Shown piece by piece: positions 32,087-40,441 of a stretch of DNA of 41,935 bases. The stretch spans positions 1 to 41,935 of the forward strand of contig JARRPX010000011.1 of assembly GCA_037382465.1 (NCBI GenBank). Reading direction: 5' to 3'. Both the position numbers and the translations under genes were made by a program. The notes beneath the pieces were generated by a model. It saw only the letters and a list, made by a program, of their open reading frames with translations, made no database searches and was not told the DNA's origin. Every line of letters begins with the position of its first letter. Positions within the stretch are counted from its first letter, which is position 1. This DNA is from Anaerolineales bacterium (GTDB taxonomy: Bacteria > Chloroflexota > Anaerolineae > Anaerolineales > E44-bin32).

Positions 32087-32686
32087 ATGGAAAACTTACA
32101 AAATTGGCTCGAGGGGATCTCCAGCGGACACGCCCTCGATCTGGGAGCCGGCGAGGGGGAATTCGCTTTGGAACTCGCAGAACGAGGTTTTCGAGTGGAC
32201 GCCGTGGAAGGCGACGCCCGGGTCTACAAACACCTGGCGGCTGCCTGCCTCGACACTCCGGTTGCCGCCCATCATGCCGATGTGATGGATTTCCCCATAC
32301 CACCGTCAGTCTACGACCTGATCGTCGCCCAGGCCGTGCTGCACTTCCTTCGCCCGACGCAACTCTGGACTCTGGCCGATCGACTCGTCGCAGGGCTCAT
32401 TCCGGGTGGGATACTCCTGGCCGAAGTCTTTACCACGGACGATCCGGGCTGCGTGGCGTTGAAGGAATCCGGTGCAACCCAAATCGAACCCAACACCTTC
32501 CTGGCGCCCGAACCGGTTGGTTTGATTCACTACTTCGCAGCGGGGGAGCTGCGCAGGGTTTTCGCCCCGCTTGAAGTTCTCGAGTACGACGAATCGCGCC
32601 GGGCCGATCCACGATCGGAAGACGGCTTTCACGCCGGCGCATGTCTCCTGGCCAGACGCCCACGACCGGTGAAAATCGACGTTTGA
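32087..32686 (+). CDS. Small class I SAM-dependent methyltransferase (TehB-like)
   Basis: A 199-residue methyltransferase with motif I DLGAGEGE (18-25), beta-2 AVEGDARV, and the LIPGGILLAEVF block. The compact domain that starts almost at motif I resembles TehB/UbiE-type small methyltransferases. The substrate is unknown. The start has no clear ribosome site; the upstream 9-bp inverted repeat may be regulatory. It precedes the lactate-permease gene by 64 nt, which has its own promoter. Confidence 0.82.
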   Translation: MENLQNWLEGISSGHALDLGAGEGEFALELAERGFRVDAVEGDARVYKHLAAACLDTPVAAHHADVMDFPIPPSVYDLIVAQAVLHFLRPTQLWTLADRLVAGLIPGGILLAEVFTTDDPGCVALKESGATQIEPNTFLAPEPVGLIHYFAAGELRRVFAPLEVLEYDESRRADPRSEDGFHAGACLLARRPRPVKIDV

Positions 32687-32712
32687 AGCGTTCGGAACAC
32701 AATTCGACCCCA

Positions 32713-32721
32713 TGCTATAAT
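32713..32721 (+). promoter_or_regulatory. Extended -10 promoter of the lactate permease gene
   Basis: TGCTATAAT, about 30 nt before the ATG, with no good -35. The same TGC-TATAAT string occurs at 8632-8640. Confidence 0.6.
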
Positions 32722-32750
32722 GCGCCACGTTTGCAGGGTTCGTTACGAAG

Positions 32751-34295
32751 ATGCTGCTCGATTGGTTACTGGCGATCACTCCCATCCTTCTGATCATCAT
32801 TTTGATGGTTCGATTCGGATGGGGCGCCGCCATGGCCGGCCCCGCTGGCTGGGCATTAACCGTTTGTCTTGCGGCGGCGCGTTTCGGCGCCGGTATTCGG
32901 CTGCTGGCCGTGAGCCACGCCAAGGCGCTGCTGCTCGGTCTGGACGTGCTGCTCATCGTCTGGGGCGCTTTTCTCCTCTACCGTGTTTTTGACGAAGCGG
33001 GCGCGATTGCGGTCATCGGCAGGACCCTGCCGCAGTTGACCGCCGATCGCGGTATGCAGGCTTTGTTGATCGGCTGGCTTTTTGCCACCTTCCTTCAAGG
33101 AATCGGCGGTTTCGGCGTGCCTGTAGCCGTCACCGCACCCCTGCTCGTGGGCCTCGGCTTTGCGCCCCTGACGGCCGTTATCCTGCCCACGATCGGGCAT
33201 GCCTGGGCCGTCACTTTCGGCTCGCTGGGTTCCTCCTTTCAGGCGCTGATCGCCGCCTCCAACCTGCCCGGCGGCACCCTGGCCGCACCGGCGGCAGCCT
33301 TGCTGGGTCTTGCCGGAATTGGTTCAGGCTTCATGGTCGCCCAGGTCGCCGATGGTTTGCGATCGGCGCGCAAATTGACGCTTCCGATTCTGACCCTCGG
33401 CGTGCTGATGGGCCTTACCCAGTTGTTCTTGGCGACCCACGGATTGTGGAACATCGCCAGCTTCGGCGCAGGGATGGTCGGCCTGCTCGCGGGCGTCACC
33501 CTGGCACGACGCTACCGCGGGGGAAGCGCGACACAAGATCGAACCCCCATCGACGCGCGCCCATTCCGGATCGCGGTATCGGGTTATCTGGTTCTGATCC
33601 TTGTCACGTTCGTCGTTCAATTCATACCCGGTGTGAACCAGCTTCTCGGCGCGATCGAGATTCGCATTGCCTTCCCCGAAACGGAGACGGCACGCGGCTT
33701 TATCACTCCCGCCGGATACGGCCGCATCATTCCGCTCCTGCGCCATGCCGGAGCGATCCTGGGTTACGCAGCGCTGATATCTTTCCTGATCTACCGCAGA
33801 TACGGCCTGTACCGACCCCGCGCAGGTCGTCGGATTCTGACGGACACGGCGAGACGCTTGATTCCCTCCAGCGTGGGGATTCTCTCCATGGTCGCCATGG
33901 CCGTGGTGATGACCCACACCGGGATGACGGACGTCCTCGCGAGCGGATTGGCCTTATGGGTGGCCAGGGCATTTCCATTCCTGTCGACGTGGCTCGGCGC
34001 CTTGGGGGCCTTCATCACGGGATCGAACACCAATTCCAATTTGATCTTCGCCATGCTGCAGCGCCGGACGGCCGAATTGCTGCAATTCAACCTGCCCTGG
34101 ATACTTGCCGCGCAGACGGCAGGAGCCGCCATCGGATCGGTCGTATCCCCGACCAAGATCCTGGTTGGGGTGAGCACCACACAAATGGCGAACGACGAAG
34201 GAACTGCGCTGAGGGCGATGCTGCGCTACATCTTACCGCTGCTGCTCGGCGTGGCGCTGGTTGCCTGGATCGCCATAAGCCTATCGTCTCCCTGA
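32751..34295 (+). CDS. L-lactate permease family transporter (LctP/LldP)
   Basis: A 514-residue inner-membrane carrier with about twelve to fourteen helices. Family blocks visible are FLQGIGGFGVPVAVTAPLLVG (near 115), TIGHAWAVTFGSLGSSF and the GALGAFITGSNTNSN block near 420, then AAIGSVVSPTKILVG. Members take up lactate or glycolate with protons. The D-2-hydroxyacid dehydrogenase 82 nt downstream makes a hydroxyacid role attractive, although the two genes have separate promoters. Substrate is not proven by sequence, so no symbol is given. Confidence 0.9.
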   Translation: MLLDWLLAITPILLIIILMVRFGWGAAMAGPAGWALTVCLAAARFGAGIRLLAVSHAKALLLGLDVLLIVWGAFLLYRVFDEAGAIAVIGRTLPQLTADRGMQALLIGWLFATFLQGIGGFGVPVAVTAPLLVGLGFAPLTAVILPTIGHAWAVTFGSLGSSFQALIAASNLPGGTLAAPAAALLGLAGIGSGFMVAQVADGLRSARKLTLPILTLGVLMGLTQLFLATHGLWNIASFGAGMVGLLAGVTLARRYRGGSATQDRTPIDARPFRIAVSGYLVLILVTFVVQFIPGVNQLLGAIEIRIAFPETETARGFITPAGYGRIIPLLRHAGAILGYAALISFLIYRRYGLYRPRAGRRILTDTARRLIPSSVGILSMVAMAVVMTHTGMTDVLASGLALWVARAFPFLSTWLGALGAFITGSNTNSNLIFAMLQRRTAELLQFNLPWILAAQTAGAAIGSVVSPTKILVGVSTTQMANDEGTALRAMLRYILPLLLGVALVAWIAISLSSP

Positions 34296-34364
34296 GGACG
34301 CCCTCCAGAGCCGCCCAAACGCAAATCGGCAGATCGTGGTTTTCCGATTACATGCCGAATGATG

Positions 34365-34370
34365 TACAAT
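34365..34370 (+). promoter_or_regulatory. -10 box of the hydroxyacid dehydrogenase gene (leaderless)
   Basis: TACAAT followed by 7 nt and the ATG at 34378. A weak -35 (TTCCGA, 34342-34347) lies 17 nt upstream. This decides the start against the ATG at 34369, which overlaps the box. Confidence 0.5.
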
Positions 34371-34377
34371 GGCACCC

Positions 34378-35391
34378 ATGGACGAAGTCTACGTTCTGTT
34401 TACACTGCCGCTTGAAGATTCCCTGGTGGAGCGTATTAAAGACGTTTCGCCGCGGCTCCAGGTTAGCGTCCATCCCACCTCGTCCGGGGAGAACATTCCT
34501 GAGGACCTGCTTGCCGATGTAGAAGTACTCTACACGCTGCATGCTCTCCCGGAACCTGAGGCGGTTCCCGAACTGCGTTGGATTCAATTTCATTCGGCCG
34601 GCATCGATCACGTCATCGATCATCCACTGCTGCAAACGGACGTTCAAGTGACGACACTCAGCGGAGCGGCGGCGCCGCAGATGGCGGAGTTCGCGGTCAT
34701 GTCGATGCTGGCCCTTGGTCACAAACTGCTCGACATCATCTCCGATCCCCCGGAGGAACGCTGGGGAGAAAAGCGCTATCAGCGCTATGAGCCCCTCGAA
34801 CTTCGAGGGAGTACCGTTGGCATCATTGGCTACGGCAGCGTCGGGCGCGAGATCGCCCGTCTGTGCTATGCGTTCGGTGCGGACGTGCTGGCGTCCAAGC
34901 GGGATTTGAAGAATTTACAGGACACAGGGTATTGTCTGGAAGGTTTGGGAGATCCCGCCGCCGATGTTCCCAAGCGGCTGTATCCGCCGGAGGCGCTGCG
35001 CTCGATGGCCGCTTTGTGCGATTTCCTGGTGGTTACCGTCCCCTTGACGGCGGCTACACGCGGCTTGATCGGGACGGAAATTTTCGACGCGATGAAGCCC
35101 TCGACGTTCCTCATCGACGTATCACGCGGCGGCGTTGTCGATCACGGCGCTTTGCTGGAAGCGCTGAAGACGGAAAAACTCGCCGGGGCCGCATTGGACG
35201 TGTATCCGGTTGAACCCCTGCCCGATTCCAGCCCGCTTTGGGAAATGCCAAACGTGATCCTGTCGCCCCACATCGCCGGTTCTTCGGCCGTCTACGATGA
35301 GCGGGCGATGGATTTGTTTGCGGAGAATCTCTTCCGTTATCTTTCCGATCGACCGCTGTTGAATTTGTATCGTTCGGACTTGACTTACTGA
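34378..35391 (+). CDS. NAD-dependent D-2-hydroxyacid dehydrogenase
   Basis: A 337-residue oxidoreductase of the D-isomer-specific 2-hydroxyacid dehydrogenase family, reducing a 2-keto acid or oxidising a D-2-hydroxyacid. The NAD site is GYGSVG (151-156). Catalytic residues are all present: R250 (DVSRGG), E279 (YPVEP) and H298 (SPHIAG). The N-terminal substrate domain is degenerate, so the substrate is open. An insertion around 175-205 (LKNLQDTGYCLEGL region) replaces the usual dinucleotide-domain loop. It forms an operon with the HAD hydrolase 9 nt downstream. Confidence 0.9.
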   Translation: MDEVYVLFTLPLEDSLVERIKDVSPRLQVSVHPTSSGENIPEDLLADVEVLYTLHALPEPEAVPELRWIQFHSAGIDHVIDHPLLQTDVQVTTLSGAAAPQMAEFAVMSMLALGHKLLDIISDPPEERWGEKRYQRYEPLELRGSTVGIIGYGSVGREIARLCYAFGADVLASKRDLKNLQDTGYCLEGLGDPAADVPKRLYPPEALRSMAALCDFLVVTVPLTAATRGLIGTEIFDAMKPSTFLIDVSRGGVVDHGALLEALKTEKLAGAALDVYPVEPLPDSSPLWEMPNVILSPHIAGSSAVYDERAMDLFAENLFRYLSDRPLLNLYRSDLTY

Positions 35392-35400
35392 GGCGCGCGC

Positions 35401-36147
35401 ATGATACGAGGGGTCATTTTTGATTTTGGCTCGACGTTGATCGCCTTCCGCGGTGAAGCGAGTGAGGTGCGCGCCCTTGCCACGCGGGCGATGGTGAAAA
35501 AACTAAACGAGGAAAGCGTCCGCCTTGACAATGACGTGTTTATCCAGCGCTTTTACGAATTGCTCGAGACAAGCTTTGCGGCACGTGAGGCTTCGAACAT
35601 CGAAATCTCATCCATGTCCGTTTTACGTCTCGTACTGACCGAGTTTGGCTATGCGGCTGTCGCAGACGAAACGCTCGAACATGCGTTGGCGTGTTTCTAC
35701 AAGCATTTCGAAGATCACTGGGAACCGATGTCCGATCTACTCGCAGTGCTCGATGAAATTCATGAAGCCGACTACCGTCTTGGCATGATCTCAAACGCCG
35801 GCAATGCTGCCAACGTACAACGTCTGATCGATAAAGCCGGCATCCGGAAATATTTCGATCCCGTCCTGATCTCCTCTGAAGTTGGCCTGCGCAAACCGCA
35901 CAGACTGCTGTTCGAAACCGTGCTCCGCAGATGGCAGCTCCCCGCCGAGCAGGTGGTAATGATCGGAGACATGTTGAAAGCGGACGTACTTGGCGCCCAG
36001 CAGGTCGGTATGCATCAGATCTGGATTACGGCTGAAGCGGACAACGAAAACAACCACCAACACGCTGTTGACATCGTGCCCGAAGCAACGGCGAAAATCC
36101 TGCGCGATGTTCCCGCACTGATCCGAAGTCTAACTTCCCGGGGATAG
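35401..36147 (+). CDS. HAD-superfamily hydrolase
   Basis: A 248-residue Rossmann-like hydrolase of the HAD subfamily with a helical cap (about 15-95). Motif I reads DFGSTL (D8), where glycine replaces the second aspartate that normally acts as general acid. Motif II is MISNAG, motif III is in GLRKPH, and motif IV is MIGDMLKADV. Loss of the general acid is seen in some phosphatase subgroups and may slow or change the reaction. TGAGGCG lies before the ATG; the gene follows the dehydrogenase by 9 nt, so a shared pathway or metabolite repair role is plausible. Confidence 0.85.
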   Translation: MIRGVIFDFGSTLIAFRGEASEVRALATRAMVKKLNEESVRLDNDVFIQRFYELLETSFAAREASNIEISSMSVLRLVLTEFGYAAVADETLEHALACFYKHFEDHWEPMSDLLAVLDEIHEADYRLGMISNAGNAANVQRLIDKAGIRKYFDPVLISSEVGLRKPHRLLFETVLRRWQLPAEQVVMIGDMLKADVLGAQQVGMHQIWITAEADNENNHQHAVDIVPEATAKILRDVPALIRSLTSRG

Positions 36148-36284
36148 CCCAACTGGAACGTCAGAGCTCACAATCTCGCTTCTTCCGGTTCCGAAAGACG
36201 CAGCACAGCGTACAACCCTGTCCTCTGCGGGACGTATAGATGATGGAACGAAACATTTCTAGAAGAGTTTTCGTGGAGGCTACC

Positions 36285-37172
36285 ATGCGGAAAACCGCAT
36301 TTCTACTCGTTGGAATCACGGCATCGCTGGCGACGCTGGCCTGTAGTTTCAACTTTTTACCGCTGCGCACCAGCATACGGATGGATAAACTCGAGACCGG
36401 TCCGACGGTTGCCGAAGAGGTGGAAATTCCCGTACCCGATGCGGAGGTCAAGACCAGTCTCGAGATCCTCATGGGCGCCGGCGAATTGTACGTTCGCCCG
36501 GGAGCCGAGAATGCACTTCTCCAGGGCACGGTCAGCTACAACGTCGAAGAGTTCGCCCCACACATCATCACTGAATACGGATATATCCAGCTGCGGCAGG
36601 GAGAAGAAGAATCGGGTGAATACACTTTCCCCGATATCAGCGGAGACGTGGAAAACACCTGGGATTTACGTTTGGGGGACGAAGCAATGGAATTGATCCT
36701 CACCGTTGGCGCCTCGCGCAGCGATATCGAACTGGGCGGTCTGGCCATCAACGATCTGCGTGTGACGCAGGGGGCATCCGACTTCGAGCTGTCCTTTTCG
36801 GAAGCGAACAGGATTGAAATGTCCACCTTGCGCTTCACGGGCGGCGCTTCGGATGCGGAACTGAACGGGTTGGCCAACGCAAATGCCCGGGATATTTTCT
36901 TCACCGGCGGCGCTGGCCGCTATACGTTAGATTTCAGCGGTGATTTACAGGACGACATGTACGTGAAGATCGAAGCGGGTCTGGGAGAGGTGATCATCAT
37001 CGTCCCTGAGGGAATCGCTGGGAGAATCGAATTCGAGGGTGCCCTGGCGGATGTCGATGCGTATGATGATTGGCACCGCTCCGGAGACACGTATACGCTC
37101 GAAGGAACGGGCGCCAGGATCACCTTCGAGATCTCCATGGGTCTTGGCAGTCTGCAGCTGCGCAACTGGTGA
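36285..37172 (+). CDS. Toast-rack / LiaF-like surface lipoprotein
   Basis: A 295-residue exported lipoprotein. The signal peptide ends at C20 (ATLAC). The mature part is rich in beta strands with repeated glycine turns (MGAGELYVRPG, VTQGASDFELSF, FTGGASDAEL, FTGGAGRYTLDFSG), the pattern of toast-rack (DUF2154) and LiaF C-terminal-type beta solenoids. These are often part of envelope-stress sensing, but no LiaSR pair is adjacent. The ATG at 36285 has GGAGG 6 nt upstream; an extension to 36240 would spoil the signal peptide. A terminator follows. Confidence 0.8.
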   Translation: MRKTAFLLVGITASLATLACSFNFLPLRTSIRMDKLETGPTVAEEVEIPVPDAEVKTSLEILMGAGELYVRPGAENALLQGTVSYNVEEFAPHIITEYGYIQLRQGEEESGEYTFPDISGDVENTWDLRLGDEAMELILTVGASRSDIELGGLAINDLRVTQGASDFELSFSEANRIEMSTLRFTGGASDAELNGLANANARDIFFTGGAGRYTLDFSGDLQDDMYVKIEAGLGEVIIIVPEGIAGRIEFEGALADVDAYDDWHRSGDTYTLEGTGARITFEISMGLGSLQLRNW

Positions 37173-37207
37173 CGCTCAACGAGCGTATCGACGGCAGTGA
37201 TCGGTAT

Positions 37208-37240
37208 GGACGGGCGCTTCGCCCGTCCTTTCGATTCTTT
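37208..37240 (+). terminator. Terminator behind the toast-rack lipoprotein gene
   Basis: GGACGGGCG (37208-37216) and CGCCCGTCC (37220-37228) form a perfect 9-bp stem with a CTT loop, followed by TTTCGATTCTTT. Confidence 0.75.
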
Positions 37241-37247
37241 CCCAGGA

Positions 37248-38831
37248 TCAGGGTAACGCAGCGCCCTTCGTCTCGCTGTATATCATGGATAGAATCTCGT
37301 CCGCTTCTTCCGCGGTGGCCAACCTGGGACGGCCTTCGTCCGTCAGCATCATAGGCACGACTTCGATTTCCCGCACGCCGCCTGAATCCAGCCAAACATT
37401 GAGTAATGCGGTTTGGTAAATGTCTCCGTCGTCGAAGACGAAGTTGCCCAATCCGTACACGATCACACCCTGATTGTAAAATTCAATCCCCTGCAGGACG
37501 TGCGCGTGATGGCCCAGAACGAGATCGGCGCCGGCGTCGATCGCCGTGTGGGCGGCAGTCACCTGCGGTAGGCTGGGCTGGACCACGTATTCGTAACCGC
37601 TGTGCAGCAGTACGACAACGATGTCGGCGAGCGGCCGCACGGCGGCGATGTCCGCCCGCATCTGCTCGGGATCGGCCCAGGACACGCCGGGCTGATTCTG
37701 CGTGGCCGTCCAGGAACGTGCGTCAAAACCGCGCACCTCGACCGGTACGTCTACGTAGGACAGAAATGCGATGTTCGTTCCGTTCGCGGTCAGGATGACC
37801 GGTGCAGCGGCGGCAGCCGCATCTTCCCCCGCGCCCACGGATTGGACGTGGTTTTTCTCCAGCAGAGAGATTGCGTCCAGTAGCGCTTCGGGACCATAGT
37901 CCATGGCGTGGTTGTTTGCCAGCGAAAGCAGGTCGAAGCCCGCGATGGCGAACGACCGTGCGGCTTCCGCAGGGGCGCGGAACGTGTAGCCCTTGTCGAC
38001 CGGCGCACCCTGCTCCCCCATGGCACATTCGAGATTCCCTACGGTGACGTCCGCCGTGGAGAGAAAATCGAAAACCAGTTCGAACGGAAAGATCGGATTG
38101 CCGTTCGCAATTCTCTCGCCGATGCGCCTGTCCAGCATGACGTCGCCCACGGCAACCAGGTGCGTGGCCGCATCGAATCCAAGGCGGCCGGCGATCAACG
38201 ATCCGATCTCCGCAGCCTCCGCTTCGAAGCCCTGCACCGAGATCACGCTCCATCTCTGTCTCAGTGGATATTCAGCATCACCGGGATGTGCGCCATCGAC
38301 CGTCAGCGATTTGAGTTTTGGGGTCATGTCCACCCAATCCAGGACCGCAACGAACGGAGAAGGTTCTAGGCGCATTTCCTGCGCCTGCTCCAGGGAGACA
38401 TCTTCCCACGCCGAGGTGAACGGGACCGCCAGGGCCAGAACACGTTCGCCTGCGGGCACACCTTCATCGCCGGGGACGAGCGCCAGATCGGTAACGCCTC
38501 GATCCAGCCACTGGCCAGGGTCGTCGTCCACCATGAGCTGCCACCTGTCTGGTGAATCCAATGCGGCAATCGCCTGCTCGGCCAGACCGGCCCAACGCTC
38601 CGGAACGACCATCCGGACCGGTTCGGGACTCGGCGTGATCGTGAAGGTCGATGTTGGGGAGGAGATTGCCTGCGCAAACGGCTCTGTCGCCGCTGCGAGT
38701 GTACTCGAAGGAAATGGGTCCGGCGTTGAACCGCCCGCAACCTTCGCCGCACATGCGTTGACGAACGCGCCAAGCAGGACGGCCAGCAAGAGCGCGCGCA
38801 GATACGTTGGAAGTTTGATCGTTCGCAACAT
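37248..38831 (-). CDS. CapA-family metallophosphatase-like lipoprotein with binding-protein-like N-terminal domain
   Basis: A 527-residue lipoprotein (C27 in FVNAC). Residues about 222-490 are a CapA/PgsA-type calcineurin-like domain: VGDVMLDRR (D230), NLECAM (N266, E268), LANNHAMDYG (N306-H308), LLHSGYEY and GHHAHVLQG (H441, H442, H444). CapA proteins are linked to poly-gamma-glutamate or other capsule synthesis, but many copies have other roles. Residues about 70-215 look like a periplasmic binding-protein half (VPFTSAWEDVSLEQAQ), an uncommon addition. The ATG follows a TACAAT box by 8 nt, so the mRNA is probably leaderless. Confidence 0.83.
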   Translation of the reverse strand: MLRTIKLPTYLRALLLAVLLGAFVNACAAKVAGGSTPDPFPSSTLAAATEPFAQAISSPTSTFTITPSPEPVRMVVPERWAGLAEQAIAALDSPDRWQLMVDDDPGQWLDRGVTDLALVPGDEGVPAGERVLALAVPFTSAWEDVSLEQAQEMRLEPSPFVAVLDWVDMTPKLKSLTVDGAHPGDAEYPLRQRWSVISVQGFEAEAAEIGSLIAGRLGFDAATHLVAVGDVMLDRRIGERIANGNPIFPFELVFDFLSTADVTVGNLECAMGEQGAPVDKGYTFRAPAEAARSFAIAGFDLLSLANNHAMDYGPEALLDAISLLEKNHVQSVGAGEDAAAAAAPVILTANGTNIAFLSYVDVPVEVRGFDARSWTATQNQPGVSWADPEQMRADIAAVRPLADIVVVLLHSGYEYVVQPSLPQVTAAHTAIDAGADLVLGHHAHVLQGIEFYNQGVIVYGLGNFVFDDGDIYQTALLNVWLDSGGVREIEVVPMMLTDEGRPRLATAEEADEILSMIYSETKGAALP

Positions 38832-38839
38832 TACCTTGC

Positions 38840-38845
38840 ATTGTA
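38840..38845 (-). promoter_or_regulatory. -10 box of the CapA-like gene (leaderless)
   Basis: TACAAT on the minus strand, 8 nt before the ATG. Confidence 0.5.
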
Positions 38846-38894
38846 TCCTTCTTTATCTGATACCGCGAAAAAGCACTTTCGTGCAGCCATAAGA

Positions 38895-38935
38895 ACAGAA
38901 AAGACTCCCTGGAACGAAATTGCTCCCAGGGAGTC
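38895..38935 (-). terminator. Terminator behind the VWA lipoprotein gene
   Basis: GACTCCCTGG (38903-38912) and CCAGGGAGTC (38926-38935) form a perfect 10-bp stem with a 13-nt loop. On the minus strand the stem is followed by TTTTCTGTTC. Confidence 0.75.
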
Positions 38936-38961
38936 GCAATGCAGATTCCGCTTTACGACGA

Positions 38962-40290
38962 TTATTGAGAGAACGTCAGAGGAGCGAGTTCTTCCTCGAT
39001 CATGCGAACCACCAATTCGTCGAGCGAGAGCACGCTGTAATCATCGACGTGATGGGTCGTGTCGTCTCCGGGCGCCCCGCCGGCGCCGTAGGTGAGGAAG
39101 AGGAATTTGCCGCTGCTGATCTGGGCCAACTGGCGGAAAACATATTCGCCCTGATCGTCCAAACCGCTGGACGCCAGCGGATAGATCTTGATCCCCATTT
39201 CGGCCGCGGCGAAGACGTCCGCCGCGTAGTCGTAATCCTGGGCGTAATCGAGATGGGGCGGTGCATCGGCCAGGAGAAAGATCAAACTGACCGTGGCCTC
39301 GCCGCGCCACTCCGGCAGGTGAATGGCGTTGTGCAATCCCTCGTTGAGGCTTTCCGGATAATCTCCACCACCGTCGGCCCGGACCCGGGCAAGCTCTTCG
39401 GTGAAAGCCGCCACGTCGGGCGTGAAGTCAAACGTGCGGCTGACAAACAGGTCCCCTCGATCGCGGTAGATGGTCATCCCAAAACGCACGTTGGGATTCG
39501 ACGGCAGTGCTTCGATCTGCTCGGAAACGGCGATCATGTTTTCCTTCAACTGTGCAATCTCGTCACTCATACTGCCTGTGGCATCAATCAGGAAGTGCAC
39601 GTCGAGGCGTAGCGGCTGCGTGGACGATTCGGCGTCGAGCGTGACGGCGTGTTCCAGGTCTTCCCGGTCCATGACTTGGGAAACTTCCCGGCCATCTTTG
39701 GCCACAACGATCTCCAGTTTTTCGAGATCGGACTCCGGGTAAGCGTTGGGAAAGAACAACACGCTTCCGTCGCTGTGAGTCGTGAGCCGGGCGAGGCGGT
39801 CGCCATTCTCGTCGAGGACGGTCACTTCCGCCCCAAGCACGGGCTGCCCTTGCGCGTTGGAGACGGTAATGGTGTGTCGACCGGTGACATCGACATCGTG
39901 GACGTCGATCCCCCACTCCGTAAAACGCAGTCGATAGAGCAGGTAGTCGTCCCATTCGGCGTTGTCATCCACACTGCCCGCCCGCAGGTTCGGCGCCTGG
40001 CTGCCGCTGGCAGGTTCACTTTCCAGCTTAACCGCACCAACGGCGGCTTCTTCCAGCTCGACCGGCGGTTCAGCGGCGGGAAGTTCGGCGAAGGAATCTG
40101 CCCCGGCAGCCACACCTTCGGCAGCCGGCTCAGCCGAATCGCTCCATCCTGCTTCCCCGTCCCAGTCGATCCATCCCCCGCCCTCTTTTCCGCTCGACCC
40201 AACGAGTGGGTCCATCACGCTGCAAGCCCCGAGGCCAAGGGTGAGGATCATCAGGATGTACGTCCAACGTATATCGGCTTTGTTCTTCAT
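38962..40290 (-). CDS. VWA-domain surface lipoprotein
   Basis: A 442-residue lipoprotein (lipobox GLGAC, C23). An acidic Ala/Glu-rich low-complexity spacer (about 40-110) leads to a carboxypeptidase-regulatory-like beta domain (about 135-200, GQPVLGAEVTVLDENGDRL). A von Willebrand A domain follows (about 228-435) with the metal-ion-dependent adhesion motif DATGS (236-240). Such domains bind protein partners or surfaces through a divalent cation. GGAGAGGAG lies before the ATG. It is in line with the CapA-like gene and the sortase fusion gene on the same strand, with hairpins between. Confidence 0.87.
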   Translation of the reverse strand: MKNKADIRWTYILMILTLGLGACSVMDPLVGSSGKEGGGWIDWDGEAGWSDSAEPAAEGVAAGADSFAELPAAEPPVELEEAAVGAVKLESEPASGSQAPNLRAGSVDDNAEWDDYLLYRLRFTEWGIDVHDVDVTGRHTITVSNAQGQPVLGAEVTVLDENGDRLARLTTHSDGSVLFFPNAYPESDLEKLEIVVAKDGREVSQVMDREDLEHAVTLDAESSTQPLRLDVHFLIDATGSMSDEIAQLKENMIAVSEQIEALPSNPNVRFGMTIYRDRGDLFVSRTFDFTPDVAAFTEELARVRADGGGDYPESLNEGLHNAIHLPEWRGEATVSLIFLLADAPPHLDYAQDYDYAADVFAAAEMGIKIYPLASSGLDDQGEYVFRQLAQISSGKFLFLTYGAGGAPGDDTTHHVDDYSVLSLDELVVRMIEEELAPLTFSQ

Positions 40291-40353
40291 CGGGTTCTCC
40301 TCTCTTCAGGGAGATGGATCATGATCGGATGTGATCTTTAGACGCAGAAGGAT

Positions 40354-40382
40354 CAGGCTTTGTTCCCGGGGAACAAAGCCTG
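40354..40382. terminator. Long perfect hairpin between the sortase fusion and VWA genes
   Basis: CAGGCTTTGTTCC (40354-40366) and GGAACAAAGCCTG (40370-40382) pair perfectly over 13 bp with a 3-nt loop. No T-run follows on either strand, so it may be a factor-assisted terminator or an mRNA-stabilising end for the sortase fusion gene, which stops 60 nt away. Confidence 0.5.
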
Positions 40383-40441
40383 GCGATTGGATACGAGTCA
40401 CGTTCGAGGATGCGAATTGAGACTGCAGAACTTGCGATTGA

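Noticed and set aside
33446-34522. Plus-strand frame of 358 codons over the lactate permease
   Set aside because: Shadow frame rich in Arg and Gly; the permease frame is clearly genuine.
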